A stretch of 43,867 nucleotides of DNA from Lachnospiraceae bacterium UBA7225 (GTDB taxonomy: Bacteria; Bacillota; Clostridia; Lachnospirales; Lachnospiraceae): positions 1 to 43,867 of the forward strand of contig DKTR01000091.1 of the NCBI GenBank assembly GCA_002473385.1, read 5' to 3'. The first letter of the stretch is position 1. Each line of letters starts with the position of its first letter. The translations under genes were made by a program, and so were the position numbers. Positions 1 to 9,351 of this stretch are shown one piece after another. A model generated the notes under the pieces. That model was not told the origin of the DNA. It searched no databases and was given only the letters and a program-made list of their open reading frames with translations.

Positions 1-75
1 AATATTGTTCAAAATGCCTATGCTTTTTTGAAAAAGAATAAGGAAATGCTGGTGATATTTTTAGATTTTATTTAG
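1..75 (+). CDS. 3' end of an upstream gene (partial, unidentified)
   Basis: Frame 1 is open from the first base to a TAG at 73-75, giving 24 residues ending in LVIFLDFI. This may be the tail of a gene that begins left of the window, but 24 codons are too few to identify it and the open frame could be chance. The stretch 76-198 holds no other gene. It has only weak promoter-like sequence (GTGACA at 129-134 and TATCAT at 150-155, spacing only 15) before the ribosome binding site of the next gene. Confidence 0.3.
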   Translation, partial: NIVQNAYAFLKKNKEMLVIFLDFI

Positions 76-198
76 AAGGATGACAATTAACAAGAAGCGG
101 GATAACAAATAATCGCAATAAACTGTAGGTGACAAAAGACGACAGATGGTATCATAGGTTCATCAAATAAGTTGAGAAACAAAAAAGGAGGAAAATTT

Positions 199-1479
199 AT
201 GAACAAAAAGTGGATAGCTGCGATTATGACAGCTGCAATTGCTACAACGTCTATGACTGCATCTGCAGACCTGGAACTTTTGGAAGGCGATGGAAGCGGA
301 CGTGAAGTTACCATCTGGTGCTGGGATACCAGCGAGAACGGAATCAAGATGAACAATGCGTTTACCGAAGCAACCGGAATTAAGGTAAACCTGGTGGCAG
401 TGGAAGCCAAGGATATGGCGCAGAAGCTTCAGACGACGCTTGCATCCGGAGGAGAAATGCCGGATATTGCCTGGTGCGAGGCTACGTATAGAGGAAAATT
501 GCTTTCTCTTGATATCTGGGAGGATCTTACACAGTATGGTATTTCTACCGATGAGGTAGTTGATTATCTTATCCCGCTTGAGACATCACCGACAACAGGA
601 CTCTGGGTTGGACCGGAGTGTCCGTCTGTTGCAGGCATGGCTTATAAGAGAGAGCTTGCAAAAGAATATCTGGGAACGGATGACCGTGCTGAACTGGAAG
701 CGATGTTCACGGACTGGGATGCATTTATTGAAGCAGGAAAGACTGTACGGGAAAAGTCTAATGGTGAAGTTTATATGATGTCCAGCCTGGGTGCTATGGG
801 CATTATCCTGAAAGGACAGGGGTCTGAACCGTTTATTGACGGAGACAAACTGAATCTGGATGCTTCCATGCGTCCGATTCTTGAAAAGCTTGTTCAGGCA
901 AAACAGGCTGATATCATTGACATGATAGATTATGGTTCGGCAGAAGAAGGCGCTTCTTATGCTCAGAACAATGATATTTTCTATCCGTGTGCGAACTGGT
1001 CTGTTAAGTTCACAATTAAAATGAATGATCCGGATCGCGAAGCCGGATGGGGATTCATGCTTCCGCCGGGAGGACCGTTCCCGATGGGCGGTACAGTACA
1101 CGGCGTACCGAAAGATGCTAAGCATAAAGAGGAAGCTGCTGAATATATTCGCTTCATTGATCTGTCTCAGGATGGTGCTGTAATCCAGAGAGATGCAAAG
1201 GGTAATTTCACATCATACAAACCGACCTATGACGATCCGGAGTTCTATACTATGGAGGATCCGTATTTTGGAGGACAGGATGTTCAGCAGATTATTGCGC
1301 AGGAAGTCCTTCCGAATATCGGCACCGTTCGCGCACCCAGCAAATATGATCAGGATATAGAGGATGTTTATAATCTGGCTCTTAAGACAATTAACGCCAA
1401 TCCTGATGTGACGGTTGATGAGCTGATTGCGACAATGGAATCAGAACTGATGGGCAAAGATCCGGCTATCACAAAATAG
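199..1479 (+). CDS. Sugar ABC transporter extracellular solute-binding protein (module 1)
   Basis: This 426-residue protein is a family-1 extracellular binding protein that would capture a sugar or oligosaccharide and deliver it to the two permeases encoded next. The ATG at 199 is chosen because AAAGGAGG lies just upstream; an in-frame TTG nine codons earlier has no such site. The N-terminus (MNKKW, then a hydrophobic run to TASA) is a signal peptide with likely cleavage after ASA near residue 23. There is no lipobox cysteine, unlike most Gram-positive binding proteins. The mature start contains VTIWCWDTSENG, the usual first strand of this fold. It heads an apparent operon with permeases and GH2 enzymes. 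The ligand is not readable; a glycoside of whatever the GH2 enzymes cut is inferred. Confidence 0.88.
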   Translation: MNKKWIAAIMTAAIATTSMTASADLELLEGDGSGREVTIWCWDTSENGIKMNNAFTEATGIKVNLVAVEAKDMAQKLQTTLASGGEMPDIAWCEATYRGKLLSLDIWEDLTQYGISTDEVVDYLIPLETSPTTGLWVGPECPSVAGMAYKRELAKEYLGTDDRAELEAMFTDWDAFIEAGKTVREKSNGEVYMMSSLGAMGIILKGQGSEPFIDGDKLNLDASMRPILEKLVQAKQADIIDMIDYGSAEEGASYAQNNDIFYPCANWSVKFTIKMNDPDREAGWGFMLPPGGPFPMGGTVHGVPKDAKHKEEAAEYIRFIDLSQDGAVIQRDAKGNFTSYKPTYDDPEFYTMEDPYFGGQDVQQIIAQEVLPNIGTVRAPSKYDQDIEDVYNLALKTINANPDVTVDELIATMESELMGKDPAITK

Positions 1480-1509
1480 GTAATCGGTTATTCTGAAAAT
1501 CATAGAAAA

Positions 1510-1542
1510 ATAGACTGCGGTGATTTGAGCGCCGCAGTCTAT
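1510..1542 (+). promoter_or_regulatory. Intercistronic hairpin after binding-protein gene
   Basis: ATAGACTGCGG at 1510-1520 and CCGCAGTCTAT at 1532-1542 are perfect 11-base inverted repeats with an 11-base loop. No T-tract follows, so this is more likely an RNA-stabilising or processing hairpin than a terminator. Such hairpins often keep binding-protein mRNA more abundant than permease mRNA. Confidence 0.6.
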
Positions 1543-1562
1543 ATCTAAATCGGGGGTACAAT

Positions 1563-2447
1563 ATGACAAAAAAAAGAGCACCATATTTTATGATATTGCC
1601 ATTTTTCCTTGTATATGTGGCATTTAGTATTTATCCTATCGTTTACTCCCTGGTAATCAGTTTTCTGAATTGGGATGGGATCAGTACACCATCCTTTGCG
1701 GGATTAACAAATTATATACGGGCATTTACAAAAGATCCATTCTTTTATAAATCTTTAACGAACAGTATGATCCTTATGGCATTCAGCATTCCTATTCAGA
1801 TTGCGCTTGGCTTGCTGATGGCGTGCGTATTAAAGGATTTTCTGAAAAAAACCAGAAATGGTTTTCAGCTGATAAACTTTCTGCCGTACGTTACTACTCC
1901 GGTAGCAATTGGTCTTATTTTTCAGCAAATGTTTAACTGGAAAAGTGGTATCGTTAATGCCGGTCTGGGATTGATAGGACTTGACTCCGTGTATTGGCTG
2001 GGAGAAACATGGCCGGCAAGAGTGGTTGTAATTTTGACAATAATATGGAAGAACTATGGATATATGATGATCATGTTCCTGTCGGGCTTATCTTCCATTT
2101 CACCTAAATTGTACGACGCTGCAAAAATAGATGGTGCCAACTGGGTACAAAGCTTCTTTAAGATTACGATACCTCTTCTTCGTCCGATTTTTAATTTCGT
2201 AATAGTTACCTGCGTAATTAATGGTTTCCGTCTGTTTGACGAACCGCAGCTGCTGTTCCAGTCTGATACGCAGCCAATTGGAGGACCGAATCGAAGTGTT
2301 TTGACCATGATTATGAGATTTTACGAGGTCTCGTTCCGGGACTTTCAATTTGGTTATGGTACAGCGCTGGCATTCTCGTTGTTTATTATTATGGGTATTA
2401 TTACAATGATCCTTTATGCTGTACTGAATGCGAAAGGAGACGATTGA
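1563..2447 (+). CDS. Sugar ABC transporter permease, MalF/UgpA type (module 1)
   Basis: A 294-residue inner-membrane permease with about six hydrophobic segments. The first is near residues 9-32 (MILPFFLVYVAF...). The EAA loop that contacts the ATPase is visible as LYDAAKIDGANWVQSFFKIT (about residues 184-203), followed by IPLLRP. The start ATG has GGGGGT a few bases upstream. It forms the membrane channel with the next gene, whose ATG begins one base after this gene's stop. No ATPase gene lies in the cluster, so a shared MsmK-type ATPase encoded elsewhere probably powers it (inference from the usual Firmicute arrangement). Confidence 0.92.
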   Translation: MTKKRAPYFMILPFFLVYVAFSIYPIVYSLVISFLNWDGISTPSFAGLTNYIRAFTKDPFFYKSLTNSMILMAFSIPIQIALGLLMACVLKDFLKKTRNGFQLINFLPYVTTPVAIGLIFQQMFNWKSGIVNAGLGLIGLDSVYWLGETWPARVVVILTIIWKNYGYMMIMFLSGLSSISPKLYDAAKIDGANWVQSFFKITIPLLRPIFNFVIVTCVINGFRLFDEPQLLFQSDTQPIGGPNRSVLTMIMRFYEVSFRDFQFGYGTALAFSLFIIMGIITMILYAVLNAKGDD

Positions 2448-2448
2448 G

Positions 2449-3303
2449 ATGACAAAGAATTCTGCAAAAAAAGAAAATCATTTTTTGAGTAGATATTTGG
2501 GAAAAATTTGTGTATGGGTCTTCGTGCTGATTCTTTCTCTTCTTGCGCTGCTTCCTTTCTGGATGATGATTGTTATGGGAACTTATATCAGTGAGGATCT
2601 GTATACAAGTGCAAAAATATGGTTCGGGGATTATCTGCTTCAAAACCTTCATACAGTAATGAAACAGGACTTTTTCCTGTATTACAGAAACAGTATTGTA
2701 GTCGCTGTTTTAAATACTGCGGGCGGCGTCCTTATCAGCGGTCTTGCAGGATATGCATTTGCAAAATATGAGTTCAAATTTAAGAAACCATTATTTATGT
2801 TTGTTATTGCTACCCTGGCGATCCCGCCGCAGCTTGGTCTGGTTGGGTATGTGGTAGAGATGAGAAAGCTCCATTTGAATAATACACTGTTTCCGCTGAT
2901 TGTAAGTGGTATGGCCAGTTCCTTTGGCGTATTCTGGATGAGATCTTTTATTAGCGGCGGTGTACCGGGAGAGATTATTGAATCAGGACGAGTAGATGGA
3001 TGCGGTGAGTTTGGAATTTATTTCCGGCTTGTATTGCCTCTCCTTCGCCCGGCTATTATTACAATTGGTTTACTGCTGTTTTTGTGGTCATGGAATTCCT
3101 ATATGACACCGTTGGTAATGATCAGCAATCAGAAGCTGTATACGATTCCGCTTTCTATTTCATTGCTCAACGGAGAATATCGTACTGATTATGCAGCCAG
3201 AATTCTTGCGCTGGCGATGGGAACAATCCCGGTTCTGGTTTTGTTTGCTGCAGGATCTAAATATTTGATCAAAGGATTAACCGCAGGAAGTGTTAAAGGG
3301 TGA
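2449..3303 (+). CDS. Sugar ABC transporter permease, MalG/UgpE type (module 1)
   Basis: A 284-residue permease starting at ATG 2449, with AAAGGAG at 2433-2439; an in-frame ATG at 2428 lies inside the previous gene and lacks a ribosome site. Six membrane segments are visible, beginning with ICVWVFVLILSLLALLPFW. The EAA loop reads EIIESGRVDGCGEFGIYF followed by RLVLPLLRP. The C-terminus ends KGLTAGSVKG, the typical MalG-type tail. It is translationally coupled to the upstream permease (one base between stop and start) and pairs with it. Confidence 0.92.
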   Translation: MTKNSAKKENHFLSRYLGKICVWVFVLILSLLALLPFWMMIVMGTYISEDLYTSAKIWFGDYLLQNLHTVMKQDFFLYYRNSIVVAVLNTAGGVLISGLAGYAFAKYEFKFKKPLFMFVIATLAIPPQLGLVGYVVEMRKLHLNNTLFPLIVSGMASSFGVFWMRSFISGGVPGEIIESGRVDGCGEFGIYFRLVLPLLRPAIITIGLLLFLWSWNSYMTPLVMISNQKLYTIPLSISLLNGEYRTDYAARILALAMGTIPVLVLFAAGSKYLIKGLTAGSVKG

Positions 3304-3311
3304 TGTGAAAA

Positions 3312-5765
3312 ATGAAGACGGTTCATGTTTTGAATAAAAACTGGAGCCTGAAACAGGCTGATTCGCAGGCGGAATATCAAATTCCTCATATGCCGATGCA
3401 GGTACATGAAATTCTTTATTATTATGACCGGATTTCTGACGGATACCTGCGCGGAAAGACGGGTGACTGTGCCTGGGTGAATGAAAAAACGTGGATTTAT
3501 GAAACGGTTTTTGATCTCCGGGAGGACAATGCCTTTTTGGAATTTGAAGGTCTGGATACCATTTGCAGCATTGTATTAAATGGAGAAGAAATTGCGGCTT
3601 CATCGGATGCTTTTTTACCGGAAATGATAGACATTACCGGTAAAGCTGTAAAAGGGAAAAATATTCTGCAGCTTGTTTTCCCACCTTTGGAAAAAGAGCT
3701 GGATAGAATTCGCAGAGAGTATTCTTTTATGTTTGAAGCGGATCCTGCGTGGAATGCAGCACGTTTTGTAAGAAAAACCCATCATGACTTTGATACCTAC
3801 CTGGGGAATGATCCAAACTTTTATAAAGTGGGTGTATTTAAAGATGTAAGACTGGTTCAGCTCCCGGAAAAAGTGATGCTGCAAACACCCAGAATTGATT
3901 ACAGCCTTAATGAGAGAATGGATTTTGCGCAGATTCAGGTGATTCCCAGGCTTCAGACCGGAGGCCGGGAGGGCATACCGGAAGACTTGATTTGCGAGGC
4001 AGCAGTTTCTTTTGAAGGAAATGTTGTTGCAAAACAAGCTGTCAGAGCAGGAGAAAAACTGGAATTTGCAATTAACAATCCGGATCTTTGGTGGCCAAGG
4101 GGCTTTGGAAAGCCGAATTTGTATGAAATATCAGTGTGCCTTAAATCCCGGGATGAAGAAATTATAGACGAAGTAACGGTGAAAACTGGTCTGAGAGATA
4201 TTCAGATGCCTGAGATGCTGCACTTTTACATTAACAGGAAATCGATAAGGCTCTGGGGGGCAAATTTCACACCGGATGAAGGTCATACCCTTGTAGAAAA
4301 TACAGAACGTCTGATCCGGCTGATGGATCTGGCAATGGATGCAAATTGTAATGTGATCCGTATATGGGGAGAAGGCGTGCCGGTTTCTGATGCCGTGTAT
4401 GAATATGCCGATAAAAATGGACTTATGATCTGGCAGGAATTTTTTCTTGGAAATGCATGGTATCCATATGTGAAAGAATTTGTTGATAAAGTAATGGCTG
4501 AATCCCGTTACCTGATCGACCGTCTCAGAGATCATCCTTCTATTATTTTATGGTGCGGCGGAAATGAATGTTTTCTGTGCAGGGATTTTATTGATCAGGA
4601 AAAAGAATATGAAGCGTCCCGGCTTTTGGAATATGATCTGAAACGTCTTTGCAAAGAAATGGATCCTGCCCGTTATTATCATATTAACAGTCCCTATTTT
4701 GGCGCATATGCGAATGATCCGATGGCAGGAGATACCCACAGCTATACAAATTCGTGGTATGTACCGGGAGGCGACTGCCCGATATTTGTTTCAGAAAATC
4801 TGAGGGTAAGTTTTCCGAAACTAAAATCTCTTCAGAAATATATGGAGTCCGGAGAACTTCCGGAATGCGGAATGTATAAAAATGGTATGTATCCATGGCC
4901 AAAGGAATACGAGCGTATTACGTCTGCTGAATCCTACAAAAAAGTCGGACCGTATGAAACATTCTATGATGCAGAAAATGCGGAAGAAATGATCTATCGT
5001 TTTGGCTCAGCCGCCGGTGTCTATTTGAAAGATTCCATTGAACGGTATCGCCGCGGTAAGACAGCAGCACAGGCTCATCTGCCGAGAAGGAATATGGGGC
5101 ATCTGGTATGGAAGCTGAATACTACCTTCCCTCATGTTTACAGTTCTATGGTCGATTATTACCTGGAACCAAAGATTAATTATTTCTACGTAAAAAGAGC
5201 CTATGAACCATTTATACTTTCTATAGAAGCCGGAGATCATCTGCTCCTCTGGGCTGTCAACGATTGCCCGGATATGGTCAATGGAACTGTGATAGCCGGA
5301 GCATTTGATATTGATGCGAACCAGTATATTCGTGAAGCCAGATTTCCTCTCCAGGTGCGGGCAGATGAAAGCATGCTGGTGGCGAATCTTGATATATTTG
5401 GTCAGCTGACCAGAAGTACAGTTATTTTTGCAAGGCTGATTGATGAAAACGGAAATATAATCGCGCGCACACACCAGTTTCTGGATATTGAGCGTCATAT
5501 CCGTTATCAGGATGCACATCTTCAGGTACGGCAGGATGACGATTCGATTGTGATTTCTTCAGATGTGTTTGCGAGGAGTGTTGAACTGGAGGCAGACCAC
5601 GAAGAACATCACTACTGGGATTTCTCAGATAATTATTTTGATATTTTCCCGGGGGAAGAGGTACGGGTTAAAGTGCGTACAGCTGAGCCGGAGGGGACTG
5701 TAAGAATGAAAGCATTTTATGGATCTCACGAAGAGATCCTGAAATTTAAAAATTTATCTATTTAG
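3312..5765 (+). CDS. GH2 glycoside hydrolase, beta-mannosidase-like (paralogue 1)
   Basis: An 817-residue intracellular enzyme (no signal peptide) with the GH2 layout: N-terminal sugar-binding domain (about 1-185; PMQVHEIL, then LEFEGLDTICSIVLNGE), immunoglobulin-like domain, TIM barrel (about 300-600), and C-terminal beta domains ending with a DNYFDIFPGE motif. The acid/base is predicted as E419 in WCGGNE and the nucleophile as E495 in FVSEN. The GWDWGP motif of ordinary beta-mannosidases is replaced by a segment around residues 158-168 (HDFDTYLGNDP), and RVWGGG is replaced by RIWGEG, so mannoside specificity is uncertain. It lies 8 bases after the permease gene, and presumably cuts imported oligosaccharides. 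Four paralogues occur in this window. Confidence 0.88.
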   Translation: MKTVHVLNKNWSLKQADSQAEYQIPHMPMQVHEILYYYDRISDGYLRGKTGDCAWVNEKTWIYETVFDLREDNAFLEFEGLDTICSIVLNGEEIAASSDAFLPEMIDITGKAVKGKNILQLVFPPLEKELDRIRREYSFMFEADPAWNAARFVRKTHHDFDTYLGNDPNFYKVGVFKDVRLVQLPEKVMLQTPRIDYSLNERMDFAQIQVIPRLQTGGREGIPEDLICEAAVSFEGNVVAKQAVRAGEKLEFAINNPDLWWPRGFGKPNLYEISVCLKSRDEEIIDEVTVKTGLRDIQMPEMLHFYINRKSIRLWGANFTPDEGHTLVENTERLIRLMDLAMDANCNVIRIWGEGVPVSDAVYEYADKNGLMIWQEFFLGNAWYPYVKEFVDKVMAESRYLIDRLRDHPSIILWCGGNECFLCRDFIDQEKEYEASRLLEYDLKRLCKEMDPARYYHINSPYFGAYANDPMAGDTHSYTNSWYVPGGDCPIFVSENLRVSFPKLKSLQKYMESGELPECGMYKNGMYPWPKEYERITSAESYKKVGPYETFYDAENAEEMIYRFGSAAGVYLKDSIERYRRGKTAAQAHLPRRNMGHLVWKLNTTFPHVYSSMVDYYLEPKINYFYVKRAYEPFILSIEAGDHLLLWAVNDCPDMVNGTVIAGAFDIDANQYIREARFPLQVRADESMLVANLDIFGQLTRSTVIFARLIDENGNIIARTHQFLDIERHIRYQDAHLQVRQDDDSIVISSDVFARSVELEADHEEHHYWDFSDNYFDIFPGEEVRVKVRTAEPEGTVRMKAFYGSHEEILKFKNLSI

Positions 5766-5779
5766 AGGAGGAAAACGGT

Positions 5780-6721
5780 ATGGAATATCGTGTTTTTGGA
5801 AAAACAGGAATGAAAGTTTCAGAAGTAGGCTTTGGAGCATGGGCAATCGGTGGAATTAACTGGGGAAAAGATATCGTTGATGAATCCTCCATGGCTGCTC
5901 TGAACAAAGCATGGGATTGCGGGGTTACTCTGTATGATACCTGTGACGCTTACGGAAACGGACACAGCGAGCTTTTGATCGGCGAATTCTTAAAAGGAAA
6001 GAGACAGGATGCTGTTGTTGTGACCAAGGGAGGCACAAACTGGAGACTTCCGGAGAGAAGCAAAAACTTTACAAGAGATTATCTGATGATGTGTCTGGAT
6101 GAGAGCCTTGAGAGACTTGGAACAGATTATGTGGATGTATATCTGTTACATGTGCCGGATGCAGGATGGCAGGACCGCGAGCATGTATTTGAGACAATGA
6201 AGGAAATGAAAAAGTCGGGTAAAACAAGATTCGTTGGTCTTGCGATGTGGGGTGCGGCAGATACACTTCATGCATTCGAGAATGACAAAGAAAATGTAAT
6301 AGACGTTCTGGAGTGCCCGTTTAATATTCTGAACAAATCGAATCTTGAGGTAGTTAAAATTGCAAAAGAGCGCAATATTCCGGTGATGACAAGCCAGCCG
6401 CTTGCAAGCGGTATCCTGACAGGAAAATACGGTGTAGGAACAAAATTTGAAAAAACGGATAATCGCGCAGGTTTCTGGACACCGGAGCGTTTTGAAAGCG
6501 TACAGAAAGATCTTGCCATTGTTCAGTCCTGCATTAAGCCTCCGGTTGAAACTATGGCTCAGCTGGCTCTGGCATACTGCCTGTCCTATCCGGGAATTTC
6601 CTGCGTAATACCTGGTGCCAAAAATGTACATCAGGCGGAGATGAATGTTTCAGCAGCGGGACTTCGTCTGGATGAAGAAACAATGAAAACATTAAGTTCA
6701 ACCGAGGGATTTGTATTCTGA
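5780..6721 (+). CDS. Aldo/keto reductase (module 1)
   Basis: A 313-residue soluble NAD(P)H-dependent oxidoreductase of the AKR superfamily. The N-terminus (FGKTGMKVSEVGFGAWAIGG) is typical. The catalytic tetrad is visible as D53 and Y58 (LYDTCDAYG), K83 (VVVTKGG) and H124 (YLLHVPD). The ATG follows a strong GAGGAGG site 14 bases after the GH2 stop codon, so it is co-transcribed. In this context it could reduce an aldehyde product of the transketolase genes downstream or oxidise/reduce the released sugar; the sequence does not decide. A related but distinct AKR lies in module 2. Confidence 0.9.
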   Translation: MEYRVFGKTGMKVSEVGFGAWAIGGINWGKDIVDESSMAALNKAWDCGVTLYDTCDAYGNGHSELLIGEFLKGKRQDAVVVTKGGTNWRLPERSKNFTRDYLMMCLDESLERLGTDYVDVYLLHVPDAGWQDREHVFETMKEMKKSGKTRFVGLAMWGAADTLHAFENDKENVIDVLECPFNILNKSNLEVVKIAKERNIPVMTSQPLASGILTGKYGVGTKFEKTDNRAGFWTPERFESVQKDLAIVQSCIKPPVETMAQLALAYCLSYPGISCVIPGAKNVHQAEMNVSAAGLRLDEETMKTLSSTEGFVF

Positions 6722-6750
6722 GAGCTCATTTGTCGGGCAACTCATAACAT

Positions 6751-6790
6751 GAAACAGCTGCACACGGGGAATATGCTGAGCAGCTGTTTC
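6751..6790 (+). terminator. Hairpin between AKR and second GH2; possible attenuator
   Basis: GAAACAGCTG (6751-6760) and CAGCTGTTTC (6781-6790) are perfect 10-base inverted repeats around a 20-base loop, followed by TTTAT. The T-tract is short, so it may be a leaky terminator or processing site that lowers expression of the distal genes. Confidence 0.45.
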
Positions 6791-6820
6791 TTTATCTAAT
6801 CATGGAGGATAGGATAGATT

Positions 6821-9349
6821 ATGAAAACAATCTGCAAACTTGATGGAAAAGTGAACGCATCCTGGAGCCTGCTTAAGATTGATCCGACTGAAAAGATAGA
6901 TGCTTCAGAAATCAGGAGAGAAGACGGGTGGATTCCCATCAGTACAATGCCGGCACAGGTACATGATGTTCTCTGGGATCAGGGGATGCTTTCTGAAGAA
7001 TACCGGGTAGGCTGGTGTGAATCAGTCAGATGGGTTTCGGATTTTGACTGGGTGTATTGCAGTGAATTCCAGGCGGATATAAACATGCGTAATACGGCAA
7101 TTTCATTTTCGGGTCTGGATACTTTTGCGGATATTTATCTGAATGGAACCTGGATCGGAGCACATGAAGATTTTTATCTTCCACAGACCATTGATGTTTC
7201 AGGGCTGATCCGCAGCAATAATATACTGATGATTCATTTTCACAGGGTTTGCGATATCTTAAATGCCAAAGAAATGAAACCGGAATGGACCGGAGCCGTT
7301 ATGAAGTGTAAACAAATCCGGAAACCGATACATGACAATCTCTTTATGGAAGATTCAAATGAAAGCAATTATCAGGGGGCTGTTCCCGGATTCCAGCCGG
7401 TGGGCATATACGGAGACGTTTCAATTACTCAGTGGGAAGATGCGCAGATAGCAGATATTGCAGTGCGAACCAGAGTAAATGATGATTATGACGGAATTGT
7501 TTCTATAAAGGCAGCGGGACAAAGCAGCCGGGAGGATCTGATTCTTGAGGTAGAATTAAAGCCGGAAAAAAGGACAGATTTCCAGCCGCCTGTAATAAAC
7601 GAATACATTTTACATGCAGATAAGAATTGGGAATATGTGCTGGATTTACATGTTGAAAAGCCGCTTTTGTGGAATCCCGCCGGATATGGAGAGCAGAATC
7701 TTTATACGCTCAGGATTACGCTGAAAAATGAAGAGACTGTTTTTGATGAGATTATAAAAACAGTTGGATTTAAGCATATCGTGATGAATTCGCCCTTTGC
7801 TTTTACGGTAAATGGGAAGAAAATCCGTTTATATGGCGGCAGTATGGATCCTCTCCAGGGCTATACTCACTGTTACATAAAAGACCGCACGATCCGTATG
7901 TTTGAAATGGCGGAGAATGCGCATATGAATACGCTGAGAATCTGGGGAGAAGGAATACCGCAGGCAGATGAGTTTTATGAAGAAGCGGACCGGCGCGGCT
8001 TTCTGATCTGGCAGGAGTTCTTTTTCGGAAATGGAGCTTATCCAGATGATGAAGAGTACACAGAGCTTTGCCGGCAGGAGGCGGTTGCCCTGGTAAAACG
8101 TCTGGCACACCATGTAAGCATTCTTCTGTGGTGCGGAGGAAATGAAACCATCATGGGTGCAGAATTTTCCAATGTTTATCCGTTTGGGAAGGATATTCTG
8201 CTGAATACATTCCCGGAGGTTGTCCGCAAGCTGGATCCGGACAGATTTTATCATCCAAATTCACCTTACGGCGGAGAGTGGGCAAATGATCCACGGGAGG
8301 GTGATTATCATTCTTACGACTGTGTCTGGCAGTATCCATATCAGGATTATCCTGTTTTGATGAGTGAACATATCAGAACAGCTCCGCCGGGAGTGCGAAG
8401 CTTAAGGCGTATTATCCCGGATTTTGAAAACTCCTATCAGAGAGAGGATTTTCTTTCAACATATGAAAATCCGGATATCTGGCCCCGGAAGTGGCAGTGC
8501 AGAACGCATCTTTCGGCAAATGGACAGTGGAAGTCTGCTCCGTACTGGGAATACTATGAACCGGTGACGATGGAAGACGCCCTGTATAATTTTGGACAGG
8601 CTTATGCCCAGGAGATCCGCAGATACGGGGAACAGATACGGAGAGGATCAAAAGAGCCGAAAGCGAAAGTCCGGTCTCAGGGATATTTTGCATGTAAGTT
8701 ACTGGATACATGGCCCAAGCTGTATTGTTCCTCTATTGATTTTTTCCAGGAGGGCTATTTCCCATATTACGCGCTTGAAAAGTTATTCCGCCCGGTACTT
8801 CTCAGTTTTCAGAAAGAAGAAAGTATTCGTCTCTGGCTTGTTAATGATTCTGCAGAAGCAATCCGCGGAAGAGTGCGGGTGGGAGTTTATCTGATGGATG
8901 AGGAACGGTTCCTGTTCGAGAACGAAACAGAGGCGCAGATTGAGCAGGGGGATGCAGATATTGTTTTTGATCTGGGACAGTACCACTTTTTTACAAAGGC
9001 AAGTATTCTTTTTGCAGAATTTATTCCGGAATCGGGAGATCGCATCAGCTGCGTGGATTTCGTGGATATTGAAAGGCACCTTCGATTTAAGGAAGCTGCA
9101 ATACAGGCAGAAATAAAGGGGAATGATCTGGAAATTTCTGCGGATCATTTTGTACGCTGTGTGGAACTGACAGGGAACCACAACGGAGATGAATTTGGAT
9201 GGCTTTTTGGTGATAACTATTTTGACATGATGCCGGGCAGGGTATACCGGGTACCGGTCCGCGGCAGACATGAGAGCGGGGAAATTACGATAAAAGGTCA
9301 TTATCTGAAAGACAGTGTTAAGGTTTCTTTTCACAGAAAGAGAGAGTAA
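6821..9349 (+). CDS. GH2 glycoside hydrolase, beta-mannosidase-like (paralogue 2)
   Basis: An 842-residue cytosolic GH2 protein with the same domain order as its neighbours. The N-terminal domain shows TMPAQVHDVLWDQG and FSGLDTFADIYLNG. Predicted acid/base is E442 (WCGGNE) and predicted nucleophile E516 (LMSEH, where the other three read SEN). The barrel strand RIWGEG and the motif IWQEFFFG are present, and the C-terminal domain has GDNYFDMMPG. The GWDWGP region is replaced by a different, longer segment around residues 168-194. It is the most divergent of the four at the active-site rim (DYHSYDCVW instead of DTHSYT..W), suggesting a different substrate or linkage. The start has ATGGAGGA at about -15. 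The stop is followed two bases later by the next GH2 start. Confidence 0.88.
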   Translation: MKTICKLDGKVNASWSLLKIDPTEKIDASEIRREDGWIPISTMPAQVHDVLWDQGMLSEEYRVGWCESVRWVSDFDWVYCSEFQADINMRNTAISFSGLDTFADIYLNGTWIGAHEDFYLPQTIDVSGLIRSNNILMIHFHRVCDILNAKEMKPEWTGAVMKCKQIRKPIHDNLFMEDSNESNYQGAVPGFQPVGIYGDVSITQWEDAQIADIAVRTRVNDDYDGIVSIKAAGQSSREDLILEVELKPEKRTDFQPPVINEYILHADKNWEYVLDLHVEKPLLWNPAGYGEQNLYTLRITLKNEETVFDEIIKTVGFKHIVMNSPFAFTVNGKKIRLYGGSMDPLQGYTHCYIKDRTIRMFEMAENAHMNTLRIWGEGIPQADEFYEEADRRGFLIWQEFFFGNGAYPDDEEYTELCRQEAVALVKRLAHHVSILLWCGGNETIMGAEFSNVYPFGKDILLNTFPEVVRKLDPDRFYHPNSPYGGEWANDPREGDYHSYDCVWQYPYQDYPVLMSEHIRTAPPGVRSLRRIIPDFENSYQREDFLSTYENPDIWPRKWQCRTHLSANGQWKSAPYWEYYEPVTMEDALYNFGQAYAQEIRRYGEQIRRGSKEPKAKVRSQGYFACKLLDTWPKLYCSSIDFFQEGYFPYYALEKLFRPVLLSFQKEESIRLWLVNDSAEAIRGRVRVGVYLMDEERFLFENETEAQIEQGDADIVFDLGQYHFFTKASILFAEFIPESGDRISCVDFVDIERHLRFKEAAIQAEIKGNDLEISADHFVRCVELTGNHNGDEFGWLFGDNYFDMMPGRVYRVPVRGRHESGEITIKGHYLKDSVKVSFHRKRE

Positions 9350-9351
9350 TC